In this document: positions 46,147 to 58,560 of the stretch, piece after piece
How positions within the stretch are numbered: the first letter of the stretch is position 1
Layout: each line of letters starts with the position of its first letter
Source: Evernia prunastri
Taxonomy: Eukaryota; Ascomycota; Lecanoromycetes; Lecanorales; Parmeliaceae
Length of the DNA: 64,000 nt
Reading direction: 5' to 3'
Assembly: GCA_003184365.1 (NCBI GenBank)
Contig: NKYR01000118.1
Coordinates: 52,378 to 116,377, forward strand
Notes under the pieces: model-generated
Told to the model about the DNA's origin: nothing
Databases searched by the model: none
Seen by the model: only the letters and a program-made list of their open reading frames with translations
Made by a program: the position numbers and the translations under genes

Positions 46147-47196
46147 CATGACCCTCTATAAGATAGCCTTTCATTAATGCCAACGATACGAAATGTTCTC
46201 GTATACGAGAGTAGAGAAACGCGGAACGAACAACAAGCATAAACTCAAACCCAAAAAAGAGCAACGCGATAGGCTCGCTAGGATAGAAGTATTTTAGATC
46301 CAACCATTACGGATGGCGGGATCTGTTTAATCTCCAGCGCACTAGGCAAAGTCCAACAGCTTGATCTTCAAATTCAAGAAGCATGCGGGTATCAAACCTC
46401 GATAGACTTGGAGTCGGATTATGCATAAAAATGTGGAGTTACGTTGATGATGTACCGCATCGCTTGGAGTCGATGTTCGCACACACCAGATCCCATCAAC
46501 TGCACTAATTTCATGTTACTCAGCGAGAACCTCATATCACATGAAGGTACGTCTCAAGCTTCAGAGAACGTGAAACCATGAAAGTGGAAGGGGAAAAAGC
46601 AGGTATGCCGTAAACCCCTGATACTTGATTTTTGCTTGTCCTTCCCGTCAAGCGATGAGAGGCCGGGTAGATCCTGCGCTGCTGGAGTGATAGTGACAGC
46701 TGGAATCGATGAAGTCATCTAGGTAAGATTACCCACTCCGCCAAATCCGCGAATTACGTCTGTTCGATTGTGAATGCTATAGTCCGAAGGCTGAAGACGA
46801 GGCACTGGCGGCATTCTGGGGGCAACTCGGTGCGATATCGACCGCCACATGCAACTCCACATAGTGCAGTTAACATTCTTTAGCCGGGGTGATAGTCGAT
46901 CAAGAAGAGACAGTCGATCTTACTAGAAATGCTGGAATCACACTGGCTGCGGGTTGCGGGATCTGCGCTGCCGCTTACTGTCAGCCCCAGCTGATAGCGA
47001 CGTAGCAGTTGCTGACCACCATTTTGTTGAATAAGCTTCCAGGCTCCAGCTGACCTCTCGTGTACCTTTTTCTAAACTAGAATATATGTTCATGTATTTC
47101 CACTTCTACTTTTACCGGTGAAACCTCTTTCTTCTTCCGCGCGCAAGCATTTACATAGCCGATTGCTTGACCAAGGCTTCGCTTTCTAAAGAAATC
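46147..47196. other. Intergenic region right of the repeat island
   Basis: Returns to unique-looking sequence. No gene is supported. The last few hundred bases form the upstream region of the third Pth11-like gene. Confidence 0.4.
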
Positions 47197-48789
47197 ATGG
47201 CCGCTGATTTAATCCCGTACGGCAAGCCTGGTTTTAACCTCTACGCGGACCAGCGTGGCCGAATCATTGGAAGCTGTGCAGCCATCATCTCACTCAGCAT
47301 CCTTTTTGTCTTCTTGCGCCTCCTCTCTCGAAAACTTTCAAGAGCAGGGTTCTGGGTGTGTTCTTGGATCCTATGCGCTCTTGCACAGTCGCGACTCGGA
47401 GGCGAATGCTTACTGTTTCTCATTGATTAGTGGGACGATGTCTTCACTGTCATGTCTCTGGTAACCTTTGCTTTGCATTATGGCCGTTACAAGAAGTACT
47501 AATGAACGTAGATGTTCTCAGTAGTATGCTGCGCCATGTTTTTGATAGGTACGCTTGACCAGTTTGGTGGTGGATTGACTTATCGAACGACAGAGATCCC
47601 GAGTGGTTTCGGAAGACACATTTACATCTTCAGTCCAGCTCAACGTGTCGTAAAGACAAGGTTGTGGCTGAGGGATCTTTTTGTCTTCGAAATACTGTTG
47701 CATACAGCAATTGCTCTTGCGAAGTTTGCTATGTGAGCGTTCTTTCATATCTCAAACTCAGCTCCAAAATCTAAATAGTTAATAACAACCGTCAGACTAG
47801 CATTCTATTACCGCATCTTCCCGATACCTTTGTTCAGACGCTTGTTGTTATCTCTTGGAGCTCTTTCTCTAGCGTACTGGATCTCAGCTAATCTCACCGC
47901 TCTGTTTCAATGGTACATTGACTCCACCGTCCTGCCGCCACAACTTAGGCTAAAATATTCAGCCACCCCATTCACTATGCGTGGGATCGAGCCGATGAGA
48001 AGTTCAAAGGCCACTGCATCAACATTGACGACTACTTTATCGGTCAAGGTTCTGTCGACGTGCTTCTCAACTTTTTGATATCCATAGTAGTTCGTCCTCG
48101 ATGCGTTTCATCCTGGTGAACGATAATCCTTAACGATTTGGCAGCCGATACCATTTTTGTGGCGCCTTCGAACTACGTTCAAACAGAAAATGATCTTGAC
48201 AGCTCTCTTCACCTTGGCTGGCTTGTGAGTATCAGCACAGACTTGATTTTGTACTGCAGCTAACGGTCAATATAGTGTAGTCCTGGTAAGCATAATATGG
48301 GTGGTTGTCCTCTCTAGACTTGAACAGGCGGATGTCACGTGTACAAACATTCCTTCCCTGATATTCCTCTACACTCTGACAGAATCCTTAGGGAACTATA
48401 TCGACGCAGGTATATGGTCTGCACTAGAACCTAACATGGCAGTCATTTGCGCCTGTATCCCAAGTCTTCGACCTCTTGTCAGTGTAGCAGGTCAAGGTTT
48501 CACCAACTCGCCGTTGGCAGGGAGATCAGCGCAATCGAGTGGTGCCGCATCGTCGAGACGGATATGGGAGGTTGGTAAACCTGGGCCAAGCGTCGGCACC
48601 TTCAGTCAACTTGACGAACCGGATGATCTCAGGCCGCTTGGTCATGATGTTTCCGTACGAGGAGGCAGACCCGGTGAGAGTCAGCCAGATGTTGACGCCC
48701 TCGAAATGTCTCAAACGGGTATCAACGTAAGGACGGAAGTGATTTTGAGCATCAGTGACAGGCTTCATTACAATGACAGACTTTTTTAA
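47197..48789 (+). CDS. Pth11-like rhodopsin-domain integral membrane protein (copy 3)
   Basis: Seven exons (47197-47355, 47431-47460, 47512-47732, 47796-47912, 47963-48086, 48145-48224, 48276-48789) keep frame to about 414 residues. Introns are 50-75 bases. Recognisable steps are helix 1 then FLRLLSRKLSRAGFW, WDDVFTVMSL on a 30-base exon, GFGRHIYIFSP, FEILLHTAIALAKFA, AFYYRIFPIPLFRR, FQCHPIHYAWD with a later KGHCIN, SVDVLLNFLIS, PIPFLWRLRTTFKQK, and IWSALEPNMAVICACIPSLRPLV at helix 7, then a polar tail of about 110 residues. The PIPFLWRL join is one residue shorter than usual. A 42-base GT..AG stretch near 48341-48382 cannot be removed without creating a stop, so the last exon is left whole. 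Ligand and partners are unknown. Confidence 0.8.
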
Positions 48790-50897
48790 AGTTTATACAG
48801 ATTAGGTCAAAATATCAAGGGCTTCATTTTTATCAAATGTGCTTCCGGAAGCTGGCGTCCAAAATATTGGTCTCAGTCAGGTTTTAGAGAGTAATCGTTC
48901 TTACCATGACCCCGTCGCCGCTTTCTACTAAAGAAAGGGCGTCGACTAAAGGTGAAAAAGCACATACATGGGAAGTCTAGAGAGGCCTGAACGAGGATTC
49001 GTATGAGTTCCTTCGTGTTTGTAAGGATAGCAGATAATTGTATATATACAACTCTGCCAACCGTGAAGTTCCGTAAAAGCGAAATCTTCCATTGATATCA
49101 AATCTTCTGCGAGCATCAAAGCGCGCTCGTCTTTGACGTACCTACCACTATTGACCGAGGGATATTAGGTATCCTTACACCTCTAGCTAATCTGCTCATG
49201 CGAGCGAGGCAGACGAGGATTAACTGGTACGCTTGCACCTGGCCTACATATAGCCCATGGGCTGTTCTGCTTCTCTCGACCTGCGACGATCCCCAGTTCT
49301 CAACTGATGCGATAGTTGATTTGCAGCAGGAGGCGTCAAGGATGCTTTTGCGAACATGTTCTTGAAAAACGATCCTAACACGGCGTAGCGCCTCTTGATG
49401 GAGTTAATGCTGCCTACATCTTCGCCTTTCACCCTTTGTCTTTAGATTCCTTAACAATAAGATTCATGTCTGTATAAGTGTTAGTAAGAGCAACACAATC
49501 AAAACATGTTAGAATTGAGTTGTATCCTGTATGGCATGAGACAAAAAGAAAGATTCGGTGTGGGTTGTCGTTTCGGAGTGTGAGTATGACGGAGGAATAA
49601 GAGATAGAATTATAGGCGGTGAAAAACGGTCTTGTAAAGGTGTTTGGGAATAGAAGAAACGTTGATTTTGGGCTTCTTCCAGGTGCCTCGTGGCTTTACG
49701 AATTTATTACCGATTCAAAAGAAATTGTCGTGCTGCTACTAGGACGGGCTAAAGATGGCCAAGAATTTCACAAAGACAGCACAATACCTAGAGATCATGA
49801 CATGTCGGTCCTCATCGTTGATTGGAAAACACGAGCAAGCAACAGAAAGAAAACAGCAACAAGTGTAAACCAAAAAGCGCTTTCAGATACTTACGCTGCC
49901 GTGACTACAATATCTTTGTGATGGCGAGCTATGGGAAATCTATGCAAGGCGGCTGGGAATAGTCTGGTGAACCCACCTATTGACGGGACCTTGAGAGCGT
50001 TATGACCCACGTCAAAACGCAGCACTGCAGAAAGGCCTGTCAACATGCTGACAGCGGTTATAGTGAGCAATATCCTCATTAGAATGTCAATACGGCCCTT
50101 GCTACGGAGACGAAGGTCTTGATTGTCATTCATTAGACGTTCCCCCGGCGATATAAAGATGCTTTAGCAGGTTAGCGACTTGAAGCCACGGGATTAGTGG
50201 TGGGTCATACATCTCTTTATACAAGTCTGGGCAGCGCTCTTTCCACCATCCTGTCGAGCCATCCTTGCTCCTGCTTGTCAACGAGGGCTACGAAATCCTG
50301 ACCGTTGATAAGATGCTCTCTTTCTTGTCTGACGAAAGGCTCCTGACCTGCAATCCAGCGCCTTACGCTTGCGAGATCTTGCGCGTCAGGACTTCTCGGG
50401 GACGCAGATCGGATCGTCCTCTCGACTACATCTCGACGCAGTGTAAGCTGAGACAGTGCATGGGTATGCTAGGAGTTCTTACCGTATGGCCTGTTTCTCA
50501 ACAGTATCGGCCCTAGTTCCGGCTGCTACAGAAACCTAATAGCGGCTGATACGAGAAGCTTGAGTCTGTGTCTACAACACGATACTACCCTTGCATGATC
50601 ATGAAAGCGACTTGGTCGAGGTTTCAAATTATACCAGTGACCTTCAAGAGCTTCCTCATTGCCTTGAAAGACGTCCGTAACCGTAAATCTACAATGGCAT
50701 CGTACCCCCAAAGGGCTGGGATGACCTACGTTCTCAACCCTCAGCTTTGGGGCCTATCGAGTCTCGTTCCATTCGGCTGGAGAACGATAAAAAGCTACCC
50801 GAATTCATGTCTAGCTTAGCTAGATTCATAGTGCTTCGCTGATCTATTTCTGCGCAGATTACTCAAACCTTTCATACCTACCAGCATTCGCACCAGC
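48790..50897. other. Intergenic region (2.1 kb)
   Basis: Apart from the possible exon at 49895-50133 I see no supported gene. Frames at 50265-50516 and 50568-50819 look like chance. Confidence 0.35.
49895..50133 (-). CDS. Possible first exon of an unrecognised membrane protein
   Basis: ATG 50133-50131 opens a basic start (MNDNQDLRLRSKGR) and one hydrophobic helix (IDILMRILLTITAVSMLTGL), and the exon ends at a consensus GTAAGT donor. A candidate second exon after an AG downstream would add only about 16 residues before a stop. No family is recognised, and the model is weak. Confidence 0.2.
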
Positions 50898-51383
50898 TCA
50901 TTTGCGACGGCCATAAAACTCGTCTCCCGCTTCCTGCGTATATGCGACGGCAGGTTTTGAGATTGGGTTCTCTCGACGATAATCCCTTGACTTCTCCGAC
51001 ATCTGAACCTGATCTTTGAGAAAGGCCGTTCTACCCTCAGGCAGCAGACCCTTTTTCTCTAGAGCTGCAACGACTGCCACAACATACATCTGACACTGCT
51101 GAGGCTCGATAGACTTCGCTGCTTCGACGACTGCGTCAATGTCTTGAGGGGAGACGGTACCCTGAAGGCTTGTGAATGCTATTTGGCGGCTGTTGACGTC
51201 TTTATCAGCTTGAATGCTGCGCTCGTAATCTCGATTCTGTGTTGGGCCACCGGTTGAGTGAATCCATGTACATTGATCAGCTCCAGGGGATTGCAGGCTA
51301 ATTAGCCAATGAGGATGTTCTCCGAAGCGCTCATGACCGTAGCACACGTGGACTTCAATGGGGCGCTTGTGATTGAAGGGCAT
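50898..51383 (-). CDS. Hypothetical fungal protein, 161 residues
   Basis: A single minus-strand frame from ATG 51383-51381 to 50898. It begins with PIEVHVCYGHERFGEHPHWLISLQ and contains TWIHSTGG, a central QIAFTSLQGTVSPQDIDAVVEAAKS and a cysteine in PQQCQMYVVAVVAALEKKGLLP. The pattern HW-L-I then a W-H-S-T pair, then a Cys with a following hydrophobic helix, recalls small fungal proteins such as DUF6914, but I cannot confirm membership. There is no signal peptide. Plausible as a gene; function unknown. Confidence 0.5.
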   Translation of the reverse strand: MPFNHKRPIEVHVCYGHERFGEHPHWLISLQSPGADQCTWIHSTGGPTQNRDYERSIQADKDVNSRQIAFTSLQGTVSPQDIDAVVEAAKSIEPQQCQMYVVAVVAALEKKGLLPEGRTAFLKDQVQMSEKSRDYRRENPISKPAVAYTQEAGDEFYGRRK

Positions 51384-52325
51384 TTTGAGAATGCTAAGAA
51401 GATAGTTCGAAAGAGCTCCAGAAGATGGGAGTGCTTGTGGTGCCGGGTTTGTCTCTTATGCAATGCTCTTGCCCGGAGGCTTAGCCCAAAAATGTTTCTC
51501 GACATCAGTACTTAAGTCGTCACACATGTCCGCCACTCATTGAAAGCCTCCTTAACACTTTCTTAACTGCCTCTGATACTATGTGAAATCATTTATCATA
51601 GCCTTAATTGGTTGCTAGATACCACATAACACAATCTCCCACCACTAACACCATAGACACAAGAAAGACCATCGGGCTTCAGATTCCGGTCAATCAAGGT
51701 ATCATTTATGTCTTGTGCAATATTGTCGGGTTGAAACAATCACGACCAGCCAAATACCTTCCATTGAACTTTTCGTTGATTAGGCTGATCAATTCTTCGG
51801 AACTCCTTGTATGTGCAAACTTCGTCTTGTCCTGTGGCAATCAAACAGCCTAGCTGAGGATGTTATCTTGAAATGAAGGGCATGATACACATGCAAGATA
51901 TAGGCATTTGCCGGCCTTGGGGAACAACTGGTATATTGATAGATGCAAGTCGAGGTAAGTCCGAGCTTGCTGCGGCTGCTGGTCCGACGTAACACCAAAC
52001 GATGTGAATCTCGGGGCCATACGATGCATCCTCAAGCGCTACTGTTTGAGGATGCTAGCAGATCCGCCCCGCCCCCCCATTAGCATATATATATCTGTGA
52101 GACCTGTTCCATACAACCGTGCTGAGCACAACATAATGACGGCTGATGAATGTAGCATCTCGAGAAACCAATCAGTCAGAACAGACAGCTTCTTTACAAA
52201 TATTGCCAATGATCTCTTTCATCTATTTTGCCTAACATTAGACCTAGCAAATGCACGATAAGGAAAGGAATGCGCAGCCAAAGCGCCACCACTACACCAA
52301 CGGAAGAAGCTCTTAGATCACCAGA
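51384..52325. other. Intergenic region
   Basis: About 940 bases without a supported gene. A short C-rich run next to an AT dinucleotide repeat lies near 52068-52095. Confidence 0.4.
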
Positions 52326-52835
52326 CTACTCTGAGAAGCCTTCATAGCAAGAGGAGCATCTCATGCTACCACATCCACATCCGTAACAATTCTCAGGCCA
52401 CCTCTTCGCACGTTTCCTTTTTTCTTCCATGGCTGCTTCGCTGTAACGCTTGCTCATTTCTCGTTCACGCTTACGAGCGACCTTGTTTGTGACCGTGGCA
52501 ACACGTCGATGTGTCGCATCATTCCAAGTTCGAGACATCCTTGTTATCATCGTTTTCTGGAGAATTTCGACCTCATCGTCAGAGTATGGTGACATATAGC
52601 TCCGGGGTAGAGCTGCAGTTTCAAGGTCAGAACGCAGCATGGCAAACATGTTCTTCGATCTCTCAAGAGAGCTTGGGTCACTGTTTTCTGAACGGGTACT
52701 CTGTTCTTCCCAGGAAGATATGATATTCAAAAGGCGCTGGCGATCAACCGCATTTGTAGATTTGAGGTTCTCGGTAAGTGCTGGCGTGGATGGACCAGGT
52801 TCAAGACCTGCGTCTGAGGCACTGCGTTTCGGCAT
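52326..52835 (-). CDS. Small hypothetical protein with cysteine-rich tail
   Basis: An intronless minus-strand frame of 169 residues from ATG 52835-52833. The N-terminus is polar (MPKRSASDAGLEPGPSTP). The centre is helical and charged, with a lysine/arginine-rich segment (about 120-145, KVARKREREMSKRY and EEKRKRAKRW) that could be a nuclear localisation signal. The end (CYGCGCGSMRCSSCYEG) has six closely spaced cysteines suggestive of metal binding. No known domain fits. Clean start and open frame support a gene, but there is no further evidence. Confidence 0.45.
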   Translation of the reverse strand: MPKRSASDAGLEPGPSTPALTENLKSTNAVDRQRLLNIISSWEEQSTRSENSDPSSLERSKNMFAMLRSDLETAALPRSYMSPYSDDEVEILQKTMITRMSRTWNDATHRRVATVTNKVARKREREMSKRYSEAAMEEKRKRAKRWPENCYGCGCGSMRCSSCYEGFSE

Positions 52836-53265
52836 GGCGGTATTGGAGCGCTGGAAGGACGAGTGCCCAGATGGAGATGAGATGCTTATGAATGGAGGTT
52901 ACTCCGTAAACGAAGAAGATTCTTAAGGAAAGAGGAATATTACCTAGATAGCCGACTATCCGACTATCGGCGGGGCTAGCATTGATTAGTTAATAGTTGG
53001 GCTTGGCAATTATGCAGGGTTCACGTAAGGTATCCTCGTACCCCAAAAATAGCATCGACATGCTTTACTTTACCAACCCAACAATTGAGACGGAAAGGCA
53101 AGGTATCCTAGATCAACAACTTCCCTTCAATACGAGCAGTCTTCGCTTCTATTAACAGGTAAAGGTCCTGATCTCTTCACCCTTTCCTTCTGCTATATCT
53201 TATTCCCCCTTCCTCATTGCCGCGCACTAGATCGACGGGACTCATCCAACAACAACCACATCGCA
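52836..53265. other. Divergent upstream region
   Basis: A 430-base region between the minus-strand small gene and the plus-strand membrane protein. No gene is seen. Confidence 0.4.
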
Positions 53266-54524
53266 ATGGGCAAGCCAATGCTTCCAAAGCCTTCTCCGGG
53301 CGTCTATCGAGATGACCCAGACCGCGACGATGCTGCCTCAACCTCGTCAGCCGTTCTAATGGACGAAATCGACTACCCTGACTCCGAGCTGCCTGCATAC
53401 GAAGATATCCAAACAACAACATCAAGACCTACGCCAGCTCGCAACCAGGAGCCACAATCGTACGCTGGATTCCTTAGAGAGCGCTGATCCTATGCCATTG
53501 CGTCTGCTGAACCTCTTCTCTAAGATACCTCATCCACCCGTCCCTCCCATCCTCACACATCTCCCAAGATGAAACCACGACGGCGACCCACTGGCCTCTC
53601 TACAGCCAAGACGCCAAATTCCTCACGGAAATGCTGCAAGAGCAAGCCAAATACCCTCCAACCTTCACCGCTCGAATCGTCGGCACACACTCGGAAACTA
53701 CAAGGAAGAAGGACAAGAAAGAGAAGGTCACGGTCACAGATTTCGACGTCCGCCTCGACATGACACACCTCCTCGTGCCAGGGCCAGACACCCCAGCCAG
53801 CCTAGTTTGGCAACACCTGGACCTGCCCTTACCGCAAACCAAAGCCTACCGCGGCCACAGAACCAAGAGCGACTGCCCTCCAGAGACCGCACCAGACACC
53901 GACAGCTACATCCAATCCTACATCTCCTCTCCTTACCCCGTGCGCTCCTTCACGCTCAACCGGCGGATCATATACCACGATTCCGCCGCCCTCGAAGCCC
54001 TCCTCACCTCCCTGGTAGGCTCGACCAACTACCGCGGCCACCTCCGCGTCACCTTTCCCGTCACGCACAACCGCGTCACGGTCTACAGTCCCTGCTGGCA
54101 GAACACCTACCGGGAAAAGTTCTGGCTCCGGTGGATCTTCTACCTCACGTTCCTCTGGGTGTTCAGCTGGCCTTACCTCTGGTTCGTGACGCGCCGCTGG
54201 GAAGTAGTGACGGCTGTGTTCCCGTACAGCTGCGCGCCGGACTGCGGGAACCGGAAATTCGTGACGCGGAGCGAGGAAAGCTTCTTCAAGGAGTGGAAGA
54301 GTAGTATACGACGGGCGGTGGTGGGCAAGAGGCAAGGATGGATCGATGAAGAATACAAGCTTGCAACTGAGGAAGCCATAGCGCAAGCTGGGCCGGATGG
54401 GCTGAGCAGGATGCCCAGCACGGGCAATGCGACAGCGGACGGGGCGCTGGGGTTCTTGCGGCAGGCTGTGAATGCGGGAAGGGACGTTGCTATGGCTGGG
54501 GGCTGGGGTGCGGACAGCTGGTAG
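53266..54524 (+). CDS. Fungal single-pass membrane protein of unknown function
   Basis: Two exons (53266-53459 and 53525-54524) join in frame to 397 residues. The 65-base intron has a GTACGC donor and a GCTGAAC branch-like motif before AG. The N-terminal 80 residues are polar with LPAYED. The middle contains TFTARIVGTHSET, a KKDKKEK lysine run, TVTDFDVRLDMTHLL, YIQSYISSPYPVRSFTLNRR and a beta-rich LRVTFPVTHNRVTVYSP. Then FWLRWIFYLTFLWVFSWPYLWF forms a clear membrane helix (about residues 260-285), followed by RRWEVVTAVFPYSCAPD and a glycine/alanine-rich tail. The layout is conserved among fungal membrane proteins I have seen only as hypothetical. Topology is probably a single pass with a large soluble N-terminal domain. 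No enzymatic motif is visible. Confidence 0.75.
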
Positions 54525-55796
54525 TCGGGAGTCAAGCACGAGAGTCGAGACGCAGCTCCTATGATTCAGACATGCTGTACGAAAAAAGAGTGAGCTTGCG
54601 GGAATACTACAATCAGTCACTCTTGACTCTGTAGTCTTACGCACGGCTCCGCTCCAGCGTCACCTCCACTAACCTCGCATCATAAAGACATCTTTTAGAG
54701 CAGCAACGTTGACAAGGATGACGGCCCTCCGCAAACGCAGCCAGAATCTCCTTAGCCGCAACCGTCGACCCAACCCCTCTCCCCACCTACATCCACCCCA
54801 TCCTCCCATCGAACCCCGTCCATCAGCTTCCATCCCATCGACAGCGCCGTCCCTACGCCCATCTACCCCAAGACCCCACCTCAACAAATAACAACCACAC
54901 CCTCACTCTACAAAAATCACAACCACGCCTGCCTAGCCTTCACCTGCCCCCCTCTCTGCAACCCAGCCGTGCTTTTCCCAAACATCTGGATATCTGCACC
55001 GGCATCTCAACGCGCGCAAAGTCTGAACAAGACATAGCTCCGACGCGAAACCTCGCTCCGCTGCGCCAGGCTACGTACGTAAATACTCTGTCGGGGCGAT
55101 GGGATGGGATGTGATGTGTAGCTACCAGGACGAAATGACATGTACCCAAGACCGCAAACATTTCATAACTGCCGCTCAGTGCCCAGTGCCTAATTCTCCA
55201 TCTCGTCATGGATGAACACGAGTACGATGTCGTGTGCTCGAGATCATGTTGGGTCTTCATTCCGGATAAACGAAGGGAGGCATGGGCGCTTCGATCCACG
55301 CTTTCTCTGGGATGGGTTCTCAGAGATTTAGTATTGACAATGGATGACGAAAAGGAATGAGCATGGAAGCGTTCGCGTCAATGGATGATGAGGGCAATGC
55401 TGCGTCTTGTGCTAAGGGGGACACCCGTCGCGAGGACGAGGGAGGGGAGGGCGGGCACGAGCACGTGTACAAATCCCTGGGCGGTGTACTTGGGGGGTGA
55501 AGCCAGAGCTCTCCTCGCGTTAGGATACGATCTGTCTTCTCCAGAGGAAGTCGGTAATCGTAGCAGAATATTTGCATCGCTAAGGAGAGTCCAAAAAGCT
55601 AATCGCGAAAGATCGTGCATGGTTGGAAGGTTTGCGAGCTGACTTTGACAATCTTAGCATAGAGTTCGGCTTAGCGGAGGTATAAAATAATTAGGATTCC
55701 GTAGATAGATTTAGGGGCATTAGCGCTACACTCAGACCACCTCCCCACACACACTCTAGCCCCGGGATCGCATAGAACCACCCCCCCGACCGACAG
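54525..55796. other. Intergenic region (1.3 kb)
   Basis: The left part is the 3' flank of the membrane-protein gene, with C-rich runs around 54765-54900. The right part reaches the 3' end of the GT31-like gene. No gene is supported. Confidence 0.4.
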
Positions 55797-56801
55797 TCAC
55801 GAACCCTCTCTCGACGACCCCCCCACGAAGCCGTCTTTGCCAAACAGTCGCGCGACCCTCAGGTAGGTCTCGTCGTCTTTCATCTTATGAGGATTGACAG
55901 CAGCGCCATTCATGGGCCCAAGATCCTCCATATCCTTACTCAGCCGGTTGAGATCGTCCGAGACATCAAACGCCCGCGTATCATCCAGCTCAACGAAATC
56001 GAACCGCGCCTCCGCATCGTACAGCAAGCGACCGATGAGGACGTCCTCGGCGACGTCACGGATGGGGTTGTGCATATGCGCCTCGGCGACGAGACGGACC
56101 AGGTCCCACGAGAGGGTGTAAAACTGGCCGCCCGGGGTGCTGAAGTTGCGGTCGCTGCGGATCAGGCGGCGGGCGAGCAGGGTTGCGTTGGGATCGGCGC
56201 GGTGAGGCATGCGGGGGAGGAGGAAGTCCTGGTAGAAGCGCTCGGCGGAGAGGAAGCTGTCATCGTCGATCTTGGACACAAACTTCCATGGTATCTCGGC
56301 GCCTGACGCCTGACAACCCGCGACCAAGAGTTTCAAGAATTCCAAACTCTTGATGGTATTAGCAACCTCGGCGCTCTCCTCGAGCTCCTCCAATACGATC
56401 AGATCACCGTAGGTGTCATTCTCATGCTTGATGAGCGGATGCCATAGCGGCGGAGGCTTAGCTATCACGAAGCGGGTGTCGAATGCAGGGTTGGCGTAGA
56501 GTGTTTGCCAAGTGGCGCGGATGACATTTCGACGCCGTTGGGAGAAGTAGGCTGATATGGTTGCTAGGAGCCATGTAGGTCGTTGCTGCTGTTCTTGGTG
56601 GTGAAGAGGTCCTTGTTGCTGGAAGTGTTGAGGGCGTTTATTAAGTAATTGATGCGGTGGCCGATCGTGAATTCTGCTGAAATGCGATGGGATTGAGAGA
56701 GTTTTCAGACCAGGATGGGGAGTAAGTGTTAGGGCAGTGAGGAGGATGAGGGCAATGCCCGAGAGGGAGATGTAGAGCGTTCGCTGAGAGAAGGAAGGCA
56801 T
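55797..56801 (-). CDS. GT31-like type II membrane glycosyltransferase
   Basis: A single minus-strand frame of 334 residues starts at ATG 56801-56799. Residues 7-27 form a membrane anchor (ISLSGIALILLTALTLT), followed by a glutamine/proline/histidine-rich stem to about residue 75. The catalytic region has RRNVIRATWQTLY, the divalent-metal-binding KIDDDSF (D179-D181), PGGQFYTLSWDLV and the acidic EDVLIGRLL (about 252-260). These are the hallmarks of galactosyltransferase family 31 (PF01762). It should lie in the Golgi with its catalytic domain in the lumen and add a hexose or N-acetylhexosamine to a glycan. The exact donor and acceptor are unknown. It is on the short side for the family, but all key motifs are present. 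Confidence 0.88.
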   Translation of the reverse strand: MPSFSQRTLYISLSGIALILLTALTLTPHPGLKTLSIPSHFSRIHDRPPHQLLNKRPQHFQQQGPLHHQEQQQRPTWLLATISAYFSQRRRNVIRATWQTLYANPAFDTRFVIAKPPPLWHPLIKHENDTYGDLIVLEELEESAEVANTIKSLEFLKLLVAGCQASGAEIPWKFVSKIDDDSFLSAERFYQDFLLPRMPHRADPNATLLARRLIRSDRNFSTPGGQFYTLSWDLVRLVAEAHMHNPIRDVAEDVLIGRLLYDAEARFDFVELDDTRAFDVSDDLNRLSKDMEDLGPMNGAAVNPHKMKDDETYLRVARLFGKDGFVGGSSREGS

Positions 56802-58560
56802 TGAGGAACGGTTCTTCGAGAATGAAGATCAGATCTTAGTAGGCGGGGTCCTGTGATGCGGTGGTGTAGAGCACGGGAGGATGACGGGAGGAAGACAAGA
56901 AAACCGGATAAAGACACGCTAGGTAAGTATGTTGCACTTTGTATCGGTACTTTGCACGGAAACATTGCCCCAATGCCAGGCTATGATTTTGGACATGGCA
57001 TGCACACCATCTTCTCCCATGAGCGACTTCCCGGTAACCTGAAGTGGAGAAGCGGAGTGAAAATTTTAAGTAAAGGGAGAAAAGACTTGCATGATCTCCC
57101 AAATGCACAGCATTTGGGAATTGACTATACATCGAAATGAGGTAAGAAATACGAAGGACGAAGTACTCCGTACCAGAGGCATGAACGTTGGAAGGAATAT
57201 GCATGATGCATGATAAATGCTGACATGGCTTACCCGCATCCTTCCAGGCTGATTTTCGTCTGTATCCGTCGAGAGGAAATTCTTAACGAATATGCGACAC
57301 AGCCACCAGCTGCGCGTAAAGGTCCCATTGCGGTCGTGAGGAAGCTGTCCTCTTATTCGCAGTGCATGAATCGAGGCTGTCATGCGGAATAGTGCACGTT
57401 TGACCGTTTTATTAATAGGTAGGTGTATATGTAGGTAGGCAGAGGCGGCATGACCCGCGAATGGATACAACAGTATGATAGAGCAAGTAAGAACATTTCA
57501 ATATGCGACTTGTCATCACTTGGTTCGTCTTGAATCTTGGAAAAAGTCAAGGAGATTGGTGACTTGGCGTGCTGGAGATGTACTGTAATGATATGAGTTG
57601 GCTAACACGTGTATTGATCGCAGCCAATTGAAATTTTCAGGTACTCGTACTCTCTCTCGACTTTCGTGGTAGATCAGATAAGTGAGGATGCGATGACCAT
57701 GCAGTTATGTTATGCCGTCGCCGATGCAGTGTAGTCAGCTTAAGGTCAGATAAATATATAGTAGACATATAATGAAATACGGGTATGAATGGAAGAATAT
57801 TATTGTATGAGTAAGGGGGTTTCTTAGAAGCGAAAGGATTGGAGAAGGAGGAGGAACAAAATTAAACTTTCCCCGCGCCGGCTTCTTCACCGCACCTTCC
57901 CTTCTTTGGTATCGGCATTCTCCTCATTCTCCTCGGCCGCCATCGGTTCTAAATCTCTAAAGCTCCGAGCATTCCCGCATGCCCTGCTCCCTCAATCACA
58001 CACCAATTCTCTCCACCCCTCCACAACTTGTCGACGCCCCTTCCCAATGCCGTGCCTTGATGTACCAGACCCACAGTATCAAGCCGTGTGCCCACATCTA
58101 CCGTCATTAAGTCTCGTCGGTACAGCATCTATCTCAAATCTCCTCTTCCCATATTCACTCCCAGAGTAAAGGTAGCCGGCATGGGCTCACTCAGAACAAC
58201 ATCCCCATCTCCTTTCGCCCTCATCCTCACCCTCACCCCTCCTGCATCCATACCCAATAAGCAAGATGACCTTCCCATTGGAAATACGGCACCCGATATG
58301 GTGACGCGGACCAGGTGAATGGGACTTCATTGGCATACGCTTCCGCGGCTTAACAGCTCCCGCCCTTCCCCCTCCCCCCCCTTCACCCACATTAGCTACA
58401 CATTGCAATGTCTTTCCTGCATAGGAAGCTCCGGAGAAATGGGAACAGCGCCTATGAAACCAATCTATACAGCCGGGTTACAACCTAGAATAGAGGCTTT
58501 CCCAGCGTGGCGCCCGTCGCCTATTTAGATCTGTAGACGAAAGTTCAAACAGTATTTGAT
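56802..58560. other. Intergenic region (1.8 kb) before the AT-rich relic
   Basis: The left end is the upstream region of the GT31-like gene. No gene is supported; small frames at 57906-58169 and 58088-58528 are low-complexity P/S-rich and likely chance. Base composition falls sharply toward AT after about 58560. Confidence 0.4.

Noticed and set aside
48341..48382. Possible 42-base intron in the third Pth11-like gene
   Set aside because: Removing it creates an immediate stop, whereas the unspliced reading continues into the expected helix 7 motif.
53829..54644. 271-codon minus-strand frame
   Set aside because: Opposite the well-supported membrane-protein exon; an effect of GC-rich codon use.
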